A stretch of DNA of 6,140 bases, from the NCBI GenBank assembly GCA_005885165.1, contig VAXR01000058.1:28385-34524 (forward strand), given 5' to 3'. Shown in pieces: positions 1 through 5,695 of the stretch. The notes under the pieces were generated by a model. It saw only the letters and a program-made list of their open reading frames with translations, ran no database searches and had not been told where the DNA came from. Position 1 is the first letter of the stretch, and every line of letters starts with the position of its first letter. The position numbers were made by a program, and so were the translations under genes. Origin of the DNA: Actinomycetota bacterium (GTDB lineage: Bacteria > Actinomycetota > Thermoleophilia > Solirubrobacterales > Thermoleophilaceae).

Positions 1-511
1 CGCGAACCCCGTCGGTCAGGCCCACCACGGCATGCTTGGTGGCGGCGTAGCTCGCCTCGCCCGGCGGTGCGACGTAGCTCGCGCCTGACGCGATGTTGAC
101 GACCTGGCCGCGACCCCGCTCGCGCATGCGCGGCAGCGCGATCCGCATCCCGTGGACCACGCCCATGACGTTGACCGCGAACTCCCTCTGGGTGGCGGCG
201 TCGTCCTCCTCCAGGAACGGCCCCATCAGAAGGATTCCGGCGTTGTTGACGAGCACGTCGAGCGGTCCGAGGCGCTGCTCGACCGCCTCCACGAACGCCT
301 CGAACGACCGGCGCTCCGTCACGTCGAGCGGGAGCCCGATCGTCTCGGCGCCGATCTCGGCGGCGGCGGCCTCCGCCATCTCCGCCTCGAGGTCCCCGAT
401 CGCGACCCGCGCACCCTGCGCGGCCAGCCGCGCCGCCGTCGCCCGCCCGATCCCGCGCGCCGCGCCGGTCACCGCCACGACGAGTCCTCGCACCGATCGC
501 CGCTCAGCCAT
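1..511 (-). CDS. Short-chain dehydrogenase/reductase (SDR), classical type, C-terminus cut by window edge
   Basis: Reading leftward from the ATG at 511 gives 170 uninterrupted codons to the window edge. This is an NAD(P)-dependent oxidoreductase of the classical SDR family, probably cytoplasmic. The cofactor-binding TGAARGIG (residues 15-22) follows the first beta strand. D40 at the end of the second strand favours NAD(H) over NADP(H). NNAG is at 89-92. The catalytic residues are N114, S142, Y155 and K159 (SYAATK context). Classical SDRs are about 250-280 residues, so roughly 80-110 C-terminal residues, including the substrate-specificity region, lie outside the window and the substrate cannot be named. 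No Shine-Dalgarno precedes the ATG. A TACCCT box nine bases upstream suggests a leaderless message. The gene is divergent from the patatin-like hydrolase; its link to lipid metabolism is only contextual. Confidence 0.93.
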   Translation of the reverse strand, partial: MAERRSVRGLVVAVTGAARGIGRATAARLAAQGARVAIGDLEAEMAEAAAAEIGAETIGLPLDVTERRSFEAFVEAVEQRLGPLDVLVNNAGILLMGPFLEEDDAATQREFAVNVMGVVHGMRIALPRMRERGRGQVVNIASGASYVAPPGEASYAATKHAVVGLTDGVR

Positions 512-520
512 GGCGGCGCC

Positions 521-526
521 AGGGTA
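521..526 (-). promoter_or_regulatory. Candidate -10 box for the SDR gene (leaderless)
   Basis: On the minus strand this reads TACCCT, matching TAnnnT, and ends nine bases before the SDR ATG at 511. The start codon lacks a Shine-Dalgarno, so transcription probably begins at or just before the ATG. I see no convincing -35 element. This is inferred from spacing and a degenerate motif only. Confidence 0.35.
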
Positions 527-580
527 TTCGTTTGGCTGGCCACGCGCCGGCGAAGGTGGCGCCGGCCCCTCCCTCGACCC

Positions 581-586
581 TAGACT
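581..586 (+). promoter_or_regulatory. Candidate -10 box for the patatin-like gene (leaderless)
   Basis: TAGACT matches the TAnnnT actinobacterial -10 pattern and ends ten bases before the ATG at 597. No Shine-Dalgarno lies between them, so a leaderless or near-leaderless transcript is likely. No clear -35 is visible. It lies back to back with the TACCCT box of the SDR gene in the same 85-bp gap. Confidence 0.45.
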
Positions 587-596
587 GGTCTTCGTT

Positions 597-1718
597 ATGG
601 CTCGCAGCGATTCACCGCGCGTCGGGCTCGTGCTCGGCGCCGGCGGGATCATGGGCGGCGCCTGGATAACCGGCGGGCTCGAGGCGCTAGCGACCGAGAC
701 CGGCTGGGACCCGGCGAGCGCCGACCGGGTCGTGGGCACATCCGCGGGATCGATGATGGGCGCGCTGCTCGTGTCGGGCGTGCCGCCCTGGTTCATGGTC
801 GCCCACTCCGCCGGACGCACCTTCCAGGGACTCGCGGGGGCCGACGGCCGCCCCGCGGCCACCGCGAGCCGATCGGGCGGCGCGCAGTTCCGCTACGCGG
901 GCGGGCTGCCGCCGATCGGCCCGGGATCCTGGCGCCTGATCGCGAACAGCCTTCGCTCCCCGGGCAGCCATCGCCCTGCGGCGCTGCTCGCTGGGTGGCT
1001 GCCGCGCGGTCCAATCTCCACCGAGCCGATTAAGGAGACGATCCGCCGCGTTGTGCCTCACGGCTGGACCGACCACCCGAGCTTCTGGGCCGTGGCGTGC
1101 GACTACACGGACGGCCACCGGGTGGCGTTCGGTCGCGAGAACGCGCCCGAGGCGGACCTGGCCGACGCCGTGGCCGCGTCGTGCGCGATCCCCGGCTTCT
1201 ACGAGCCCGTGACGATCGCCGGGAGGCGATACATCGACGGCGGGCTCTGGTCGACGTCGAACCTCGACATCCTCCGCAATGAGGCGCTCGACCTCGTGAT
1301 CTGTCTCAACCCGACGTCGTCGCTGCACCCACCGCACGCCTGGAACCCCGTCGAGCGGCTCGCCGGGCTGGCGCGGCGCGGCTCGGGGCGGCGCCTGGGA
1401 AGCGAGCGCAAGAAGCTGGTCGCCGCCGGGACCGAGGTCGTCCTCATCCAGCCGACCGACGAGGACCACGAGGCGATGGGGCCGAACCTGATGTCAACCC
1501 GCAACCGGAACTCCGTGATCCGCACGGCCATCCGCACCGTCCGCGAGCAGCTCCTGGCGCCCGAGGTCGCGGGGTTCCTGAGGGACCTGCCGCCAGGCCC
1601 GGACTACAAGATCCGCGAGCCTGACGGGCCGCCGTCGGAGTGGCCGGACACGCTTCCCGGCGTTCGCAGGCGCACCGCCGCCGCGCGTGGCGAGTCGTCG
1701 CGGGCGGCCGAGGCGTAG
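597..1718 (+). CDS. Patatin-like phospholipase / lipid acyl hydrolase
   Basis: This 373-residue protein belongs to the patatin-like family, whose members hydrolyse acyl esters of phospholipids or glycerides with a Ser-Asp dyad. All family signatures are visible: the glycine-rich oxyanion loop GAGGIMGGAW (14-23), the nucleophile elbow GTSAG (47-51, nucleophile S49) and the second catalytic motif DGG (214-216, D214). There is no signal peptide or obvious membrane segment, so it probably acts in the cytoplasm or at the inner membrane face. The frame stays open upstream to position 93, but that part lies over the divergent SDR gene and the patatin fold starts right after residue 8 of the ATG at 597, so 597 is chosen. 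The C-terminal 30 or so residues are Pro/Arg/Ala-rich and probably disordered. The acyltransferase gene follows 76 bases later on the same strand, suggesting linked lipid turnover. Whether the substrate is phospholipid or neutral lipid cannot be told. Confidence 0.93.
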   Translation: MARSDSPRVGLVLGAGGIMGGAWITGGLEALATETGWDPASADRVVGTSAGSMMGALLVSGVPPWFMVAHSAGRTFQGLAGADGRPAATASRSGGAQFRYAGGLPPIGPGSWRLIANSLRSPGSHRPAALLAGWLPRGPISTEPIKETIRRVVPHGWTDHPSFWAVACDYTDGHRVAFGRENAPEADLADAVAASCAIPGFYEPVTIAGRRYIDGGLWSTSNLDILRNEALDLVICLNPTSSLHPPHAWNPVERLAGLARRGSGRRLGSERKKLVAAGTEVVLIQPTDEDHEAMGPNLMSTRNRNSVIRTAIRTVREQLLAPEVAGFLRDLPPGPDYKIREPDGPPSEWPDTLPGVRRRTAAARGESSRAAEA

Positions 1719-1755
1719 CGCTCGTCGCGCGAGCCCGGGCAAGCCAGCGCCCCTG

Positions 1756-1761
1756 TAGGCT
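1756..1761 (+). promoter_or_regulatory. Possible -10 box ahead of the acyltransferase gene
   Basis: TAGGCT fits TAnnnT and would give a leader of roughly 25-30 bases carrying the GAGAGG ribosome site. No good -35 lies 16-18 bases upstream. An overlapping alternative, TTGACC (1761-1766) with TATAGA (1780-1785), has only 13 bases between the boxes, which is too short for a normal housekeeping promoter. The gene may instead be read through from the patatin gene. Confidence 0.25.
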
Positions 1762-1783
1762 TGACCATCGGGGCCCGGGTATA

Positions 1784-1789
1784 GAGAGG
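1784..1789 (+). promoter_or_regulatory. Ribosome binding site of the acyltransferase gene
   Basis: GAGAGG lies five bases before the ATG at 1795. It decides the start in favour of 1795 over the in-frame ATG at 1888, whose nearest G-rich stretch is too close to the codon to work as a normal Shine-Dalgarno. Confidence 0.55.
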
Positions 1790-1794
1790 CGAGT

Positions 1795-2739
1795 ATGAGT
1801 CCTGCGGACGGAACAGGGGCGCGCGAGTACGAGCGGCACGCCGCCCGCCAGGCCCGGTCAAACGGCTCGGTGGACGGCCGCGGGGACATGAACCTCGTCA
1901 CCGTCCTGGGCCGCACCCTCGCGGAGCAGGTCCAGCGCCGCATCCCGCAGGCGGACCTCGACGAGCGCGACCCCGACTACATCCGCGACACGCTGCCGGG
2001 GATGTGGCTGCTCGCGAGCTTCTACTTCCGGGCCGAGGTCGAGGGCCTCGAGAACATCCCAGCCGAGGGCCCCGTGCTGCTGGTCGGCAACCACTCCGGC
2101 GGCAACCTCACGCCCGACACGCTGGTATTCACCCTCGCGTTCAACACCTACTTCGGCGTCGAGCGGCGCTTCTACCAGCTCGCGCACAACCTCGTGCTCG
2201 CGATGCCGCAGCTAGCGAGCCTCCGCAAGTACGGCACGGTGGCGGCGTCGCCGGAGAACGCGAACAAGGCACTCGACTCGGGCGCCGCGCTGCTCGTCTA
2301 TCCCGGCGGCGACTACGAGGTCCACCGGCCGAGCTGGGAGTCGGCGCGCGTCGACTTCAACGGCCGCAAGGGCTACATCCGGCTCGCGCTCGAGAAGGAC
2401 GTCCCGATCGTGCCGGTCGTGGCGCTGGGAGGCCAGGAGACCGCGCTGTTCCTGTCGCGCGGGGAGCGTCTGGCGCGGCTGCTCCGGCTCGACAAGCTGG
2501 TCCGGCTCAAGGTGCTCCCGATCTCGCTCGCCATCCCGTGGGGACTCAACGTCGGCGACTTCCTGGGCCACTGGCCGCTGCCGGCCAAGCTCCAGATGCG
2601 AGTGCTCCCGCCCATCCACCTGCGCAAGCAGTTCGGCCGCAAACCGGACATCGACGAGATCAACGACCACGTCCTTGGCGCGATGCAGGCGACGCTCGAC
2701 TCGCTCGCGGAGAAGCGCCGCTTCCCGGTCATCGGGTAG
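1795..2739 (+). CDS. LPLAT-family acyltransferase, MGAT/DGAT2-like (PlsC superfamily)
   Basis: This 314-residue protein resembles the bacterial lysophospholipid acyltransferase superfamily, in particular the branch related to mono- and diacylglycerol acyltransferases. It would transfer an acyl group from acyl-CoA to a glycerolipid-type acceptor at the membrane. Visible family features in order are the EGLENIPAEGPVLLVGNHSGG block (83-103) with catalytic H100, the LLVYPGGDYEV block (167-176) corresponding to the acceptor-binding region, and the hydrophobic VPIVPVVALGG strand (203-213). The acidic partner of H100 is spaced H-x7-D (D108), not the H-x4-D of typical PlsC. Residues 1-31 are polar and not part of the fold; a later start at 1888 (M32) is possible but lacks a good ribosome site. 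The stop codon is three bases before the next ATG, so it is very probably co-transcribed and translationally coupled with the SRPBCC-ligase gene. The acceptor lipid is unknown. Confidence 0.88.
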   Translation: MSPADGTGAREYERHAARQARSNGSVDGRGDMNLVTVLGRTLAEQVQRRIPQADLDERDPDYIRDTLPGMWLLASFYFRAEVEGLENIPAEGPVLLVGNHSGGNLTPDTLVFTLAFNTYFGVERRFYQLAHNLVLAMPQLASLRKYGTVAASPENANKALDSGAALLVYPGGDYEVHRPSWESARVDFNGRKGYIRLALEKDVPIVPVVALGGQETALFLSRGERLARLLRLDKLVRLKVLPISLAIPWGLNVGDFLGHWPLPAKLQMRVLPPIHLRKQFGRKPDIDEINDHVLGAMQATLDSLAEKRRFPVIG

Positions 2740-2742
2740 GCC

Positions 2743-4914
2743 ATGCGCGTCGAGGAGTCGATCTTCGTTGACGCCGGCGCGGACCGCGTCTGGGAGGTCA
2801 TCTCCGATCTGCCCGCCTATGCGAAGTGGATGGCCGGGGTCACGCGCTGGGAGCCGGAAGGCCGCAAGCGCAAGGGGGGCGGGGCGCGCTACCTGATGCG
2901 GCTGCAGGTGGGCTCGGCCCAGGTCGGCAGCCTCATCGAGGTCGTGGAGTGGGATCCGCCCGGTGACCTCGCGTGGACGAGCGTCACGGGGCTCGACCAG
3001 CGTGGGCGCTGGCGGCTGCGCGAGCGGCGCGGGCAGGGCACTCAGGTCTCGCTGCGGCTGAGCTACCAGTCGCCTGGCGGGATCCTGGCGCTTGCGGCCG
3101 ATCGGGTGAGCTCGCCGATGGTGCGCGGGCTGCTGCGCGAGACACTGCAGAGACTGAAGCGGAACGTCGAGGGAGGTCAGATCGAGATGACCAAGGAGAC
3201 GCCGGGCCTCCGGGAACGTGCGCTCATGAGGGCGGGACAGGGCGTGCACACCGTCAAGACGCTCTTCGAGGCGGGCCTGATCCGTGCGCAGCGGCCCGAC
3301 AGGACGCTGCGCGCGCTGATCGCGATGCAGCGGTGGGGAATGACCCCGGCCGCCGGCTACAACGCCGGCGAGGCGCAGTATCCGAACGAGGTGGCGATCA
3401 TCGACGAGCTCGGCACGCTCACCTTCAGGGAGGTCAACCAGCGCACGAACCGGCTCGCGTCGTCGCTGGCGGACGCCGGCATCGGCGAGGGCGACGGCGT
3501 CGGCGTGATGTGCCGTAACCACCGCGGCTTCATCGAGGCCACCGTGGCGCTGTCGAAGCTGGGCGCGACAGCCTTGTTCCTCAACACGCAGTTCGCCGGA
3601 CCGCAGCTGACCGAGGTGGTCAAGCGCGAGAAGCCCGCCGCGCTCATCTACGACGAGGAGTTCACGGAGCTGCTCGAGGACGCCGCCACGCGGCGGAAGC
3701 GGTTCGTGGCGTGGCACGACTCCGACGAGACCGACGACCCCACCCTCGACGAGCTGATCGAGCGGGGCGATCCCGCCGATCCGGTGCCGCCGTCCGAGCC
3801 GGGGCGGGCGATCATCCTCACGAGCGGCACCACGGGCACGCCGAAGGGCGCTTCGCGGAAGCAGCCGGAGTCCATCGGGCCGATGGTCTCGCTGCTCTCG
3901 AAGATCCCGCTGAAGGCCCGCGAGAAGACGATCATCGTCGCCCCGCTGTTCCACTCCTGGGGCTTCGCGCACTTCAGCCTCGCGCTCCCACTTGGATCGA
4001 CGCTGATCCTGCGCCGGAAGTTCGACCCCGAGCAGACGCTGGCGTGGATCGAGCGGTACAGGGTCCAGTCGGCGCCGATGGTGCCGGTGATGGTGCAGCG
4101 GATCATGGAGCTCCCGAAGAGCGTGCGCCAGAAGTACGACACCTCATCGCTCACGAGCGTCCCACTGTCCGGATCGGCACTCCCGGGGGAGCTGGCCATC
4201 AAGTTCATGGACGAGTTCGGGGACATCCTCTTCAACCTCTACGGCTCGACCGAGGTCGCCTGGGCGACGATCGCCACGCCCAAGGACCTGCGCGAGGCGC
4301 CGGGCACTGCGGGCGCGCCGCCGCGGGGGACGATCCTCCGGATCTACGACGAGCGCGGCCGCGAGCTGCCGCGCGGCGAGACGGGCCGCATCTTCGTGGG
4401 CAACGAGATGCTCTTCGAGGGCTACACCGGAGGCGGCGGCAAGGACTTGATCGATGGCCTGATGGCCAACGGCGACGTCGGCTATCTCGACAAGGCGAAC
4501 CGGCTCTACGTGTCAGGCCGCGACGACGAGATGATCGTCTCGGGCGGCGAGAACGTCTTCCCGCGCGAGGTCGAGGACGTGATCGCGAAGATGAAGGGAG
4601 TCGGCGAGGTGGCGATCATCGGCGTCGACGACGAGCAGTTCGGCCAGCGGCTCAAGGCGTTCGTGGCCAGGGAGGGCTCCGACGGCCCGGGCGAGTCGGA
4701 CATCAAGCAGTACGTCAAGTCCAACCTCGCCGGGTACAAGGTGCCGCGCGAGGTCGAGTTCCTGAAGGAGCTGCCGCGGAACGCGACGGGCAAGGTGCTG
4801 AAGAGGGAGCTCAAGGAGATGCACGAGAAGGGCGGGTCGGGCTCGTCCTCGGGCTCCAAGAAGTCGTCCGGCCAGAAGTCGTCCGGCGGCAAGAAGGCGG
4901 GCGCCCGCCGCTAG
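2743..4914 (+). CDS. SRPBCC (START-like) domain fused to a FadD-type acyl-CoA ligase
   Basis: One open frame of 723 residues. Residues 1 to about 145 look like an SRPBCC/polyketide-cyclase-like lipid-pocket domain: an N-terminal strand followed by VWEVISDLPAYAKWM, alternating strands, and a C-terminal amphipathic helix ending near LKRNVEGG. Residues 149-696 form a complete adenylate-forming enzyme that should activate a fatty acid with ATP and CoA: P-loop TSGTTGTPKG (360-369), APLFHSWGF (400-408), YGSTE (500-504), NGDVGYLD (576-583), hinge GRDDEMIVSGGE (592-603) and catalytic K684 in ATGK. The segment around 160-225 resembles mycobacterial FadD12/FadD2-type ligases. Residues 697-723 are a Lys/Ser/Gly-rich tail. 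The ATG at 2743 lies three bases after the acyltransferase stop, suggesting coupling. An in-frame ATG at 3187 with a strong ribosome site could give a free 575-residue ligase. The ligase activity is well supported; chain-length specificity and the role of the fusion are not known. Confidence 0.92.
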   Translation: MRVEESIFVDAGADRVWEVISDLPAYAKWMAGVTRWEPEGRKRKGGGARYLMRLQVGSAQVGSLIEVVEWDPPGDLAWTSVTGLDQRGRWRLRERRGQGTQVSLRLSYQSPGGILALAADRVSSPMVRGLLRETLQRLKRNVEGGQIEMTKETPGLRERALMRAGQGVHTVKTLFEAGLIRAQRPDRTLRALIAMQRWGMTPAAGYNAGEAQYPNEVAIIDELGTLTFREVNQRTNRLASSLADAGIGEGDGVGVMCRNHRGFIEATVALSKLGATALFLNTQFAGPQLTEVVKREKPAALIYDEEFTELLEDAATRRKRFVAWHDSDETDDPTLDELIERGDPADPVPPSEPGRAIILTSGTTGTPKGASRKQPESIGPMVSLLSKIPLKAREKTIIVAPLFHSWGFAHFSLALPLGSTLILRRKFDPEQTLAWIERYRVQSAPMVPVMVQRIMELPKSVRQKYDTSSLTSVPLSGSALPGELAIKFMDEFGDILFNLYGSTEVAWATIATPKDLREAPGTAGAPPRGTILRIYDERGRELPRGETGRIFVGNEMLFEGYTGGGGKDLIDGLMANGDVGYLDKANRLYVSGRDDEMIVSGGENVFPREVEDVIAKMKGVGEVAIIGVDDEQFGQRLKAFVAREGSDGPGESDIKQYVKSNLAGYKVPREVEFLKELPRNATGKVLKRELKEMHEKGGSGSSSGSKKSSGQKSSGGKKAGARR
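3172..3189 (+). promoter_or_regulatory. Internal ribosome binding site and ATG at the SRPBCC/ligase junction
   Basis: GGAGGT (3172-3177) followed by nine bases and the ATG at 3187-3189, in frame with the surrounding gene. It is as good as any ribosome site in this window and better than the one before 2743. It sits precisely where the SRPBCC domain ends and the ligase begins. The ligase counted from here would be 575 residues, the usual size for FadD-type enzymes. It is either a working internal start or a relic of two once-separate genes. Confidence 0.6.
4861..4887 (+). repeat. 12-bp direct repeat in the ligase tail
   Basis: AAGTCGTCCGGC occurs at 4861-4872 and again at 4876-4887, separated by CAG. 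It encodes two KSSG units in the Lys/Ser/Gly tail of the ligase. The short in-frame spacing suggests expansion by slippage. Confidence 0.8.
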
Positions 4915-5414
4915 GCGTCTTCGCGCTCTTCCTCGCTCGAGCCTTCGCTCTCTCCCTTGCCCTTGCCCTTGCCTGTGGGCGGGTTCTCTGGATCGATCGA
5001 GGTCTCCTCGGTGAGGTCCGGCTCGCCGTGCGCGCGCATGCCCTTCATGCGGTGGTCGGTGGGCCCGCCCGGAATCGGCTCCCGCTTGTATTCGTCGGCG
5101 TTGTCGACCTCCTCGCCCTCGATTTCGACCGAGCCGTCCTCGCGGTACCTGAGTGACGAGGGGCCGAGCTTCCGCGTGATTGATTCCTCGTAGCCCTCCT
5201 CGCCCTCGGCGCCGCCGAAGGTCTCGTACTTGGCCTTGTCGTCGGGCCAGTCCTCGAGCCTCTCGGGCGGGTGGTCCTCGAGCTCCTTGACCTTCTGCTT
5301 GGCCGTCTCTTCCTCCTCGGAGGCCTTGCGCGCCTTGGCGATCTCTTCGCTCTCGCGCTCGCCCGCGGCGCCTTCGCGTTCTGACTGCTGCTCGGTTGTC
5401 TGCTCGTCGGTCAT
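4911..5414 (-). CDS. Highly acidic protein of unknown function (167 residues)
   Basis: The ATG at 5414 is preceded by a strong GGAGGT with a seven-base spacer, so this is a real gene. I do not recognise a named domain. Residues 1-47 are Glu/Gln/Lys/Ala-rich and probably helical, perhaps coiled coil. The middle (about 53-120) contains more specific text: LEDWPDD (53-59), AKYETFGG (61-68), KLGPSS (82-87), a short strand pair around EDGSVEIEGEEVDN (92-105), then YKREPIPGGPTD (109-120). I have the impression that this kind of core recurs in hypothetical proteins of related actinobacteria, but cannot verify it here. The C-terminus holds GKGKGKG (148-154) and a Glu-rich end. There is no cysteine, signal peptide or membrane segment. 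The composition suggests a soluble, largely disordered protein, possibly stress-related, which is a guess. It lies downstream of the 64-codon gene in the same orientation, and its stop overlaps that of the convergent ligase gene. Confidence 0.82.
   Translation of the reverse strand: MTDEQTTEQQSEREGAAGERESEEIAKARKASEEEETAKQKVKELEDHPPERLEDWPDDKAKYETFGGAEGEEGYEESITRKLGPSSLRYREDGSVEIEGEEVDNADEYKREPIPGGPTDHRMKGMRAHGEPDLTEETSIDPENPPTGKGKGKGESEGSSEEEREDA
4954..4971. repeat. 6-bp tandem repeat, three copies
   Basis: CCCTTG is repeated three times without interruption. On the minus strand it encodes the Lys-Gly run of the acidic protein. A short hexamer repeat like this is prone to length change without breaking the frame. 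Confidence 0.8.
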
Positions 5415-5421
5415 TGCTCGA

Positions 5422-5427
5422 ACCTCC
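5422..5427 (-). promoter_or_regulatory. Ribosome binding site of the acidic-protein gene
   Basis: On the minus strand this reads GGAGGT, seven bases before the ATG at 5414. It is an ideal Shine-Dalgarno, fixes the start, and suggests efficient translation of this gene compared with its weakly marked upstream neighbour. Confidence 0.8.
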
Positions 5428-5470
5428 CCTGGCTTACGGCTTGGTGCCGGATACCCGGGGCATAACGGCG

Positions 5471-5665
5471 CTACTCGCGAAATGCCCTGCGGAGGAGGTC
5501 GCGGACGCGCTGCTGCTCGCGCCCCGAGAGGTTCGACGCGCGGCCGCGCGACTTGCGCAGAAGGTCGAAGAGCTCCTGGCGCTCGCGCGGGCTGAGACGG
5601 TCAAGCCGCTCGCGTCCCCAGCGGTAGAGCCAGACGGCGGCCTGGACCACGAAGCGCCAAGGCAC
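5471..5665 (-). CDS. Small basic helical protein with an internal two-fold repeat (64 residues)
   Basis: A GTG-started frame of 64 codons. It begins with a Trp/Arg-rich amphipathic or membrane-touching helix (residues 3-20, including W3, W12 and W16). Two similar units follow: L24-S-P-R-E-R-Q...D-L-L-R37 and L46-S-G-R-E-Q-Q...D-L-L-R59, offset by 22 residues. Each unit looks like an N-capped helix. I do not recognise a named family. Evidence that it is real is the internal protein-level repeat, sensible composition, placement 30 bases after the permease stop in the same orientation, and the otherwise unfilled gap. No good Shine-Dalgarno precedes the GTG and there is no in-frame ATG, so translation may depend on coupling to the permease gene. 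The many Arg residues and amphipathic helices would fit binding to a membrane surface, nucleic acid or a partner protein; none of these can be chosen from sequence alone. Confidence 0.72.
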   Translation of the reverse strand: MPWRFVVQAAVWLYRWGRERLDRLSPRERQELFDLLRKSRGRASNLSGREQQRVRDLLRRAFRE

Positions 5666-5695
5666 GCGCCGCCATCTGTAGCGCCGAACGGCGCG

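Noticed and set aside
93..596. In-frame upstream extension of the patatin-like gene by 168 codons
   Set aside because: It runs antisense to the SDR gene, has Ser/Arg/Ala-rich composition without domain features, and the patatin fold begins right after the ATG at 597.
687..1469. Minus-strand open frame of 260 codons inside the patatin-like gene
   Set aside because: Antisense shadow. The plus-strand frame carries the complete patatin motif set.
1720..1734. Hairpin GCTCG-TCGCG-CGAGC just after the patatin stop, as a terminator
   Set aside because: The stem is only five base pairs and no T-run follows. Such short GC inverted repeats are common by chance here.
1761..1785. TTGACC and TATAGA as a standard -35/-10 pair for the acyltransferase gene
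   Set aside because: Only 13 bases separate them, and TATAGA overlaps the ribosome site, leaving no room for a leader containing it.
2212..3972. Long minus-strand open frame of 586 codons
   Set aside because: It lies across the acyltransferase and SRPBCC-ligase genes, which have clear catalytic motifs. Its translation is Arg/Leu/Asp/His-rich shadow sequence typical of antisense frames in GC-rich DNA.
3711..5156. Plus-strand open frame of 481 codons in another frame of the ligase
   Set aside because: Arg/Ala/Gly-rich shadow composition, overlapping the true ligase frame and running antisense into the acidic-protein gene.
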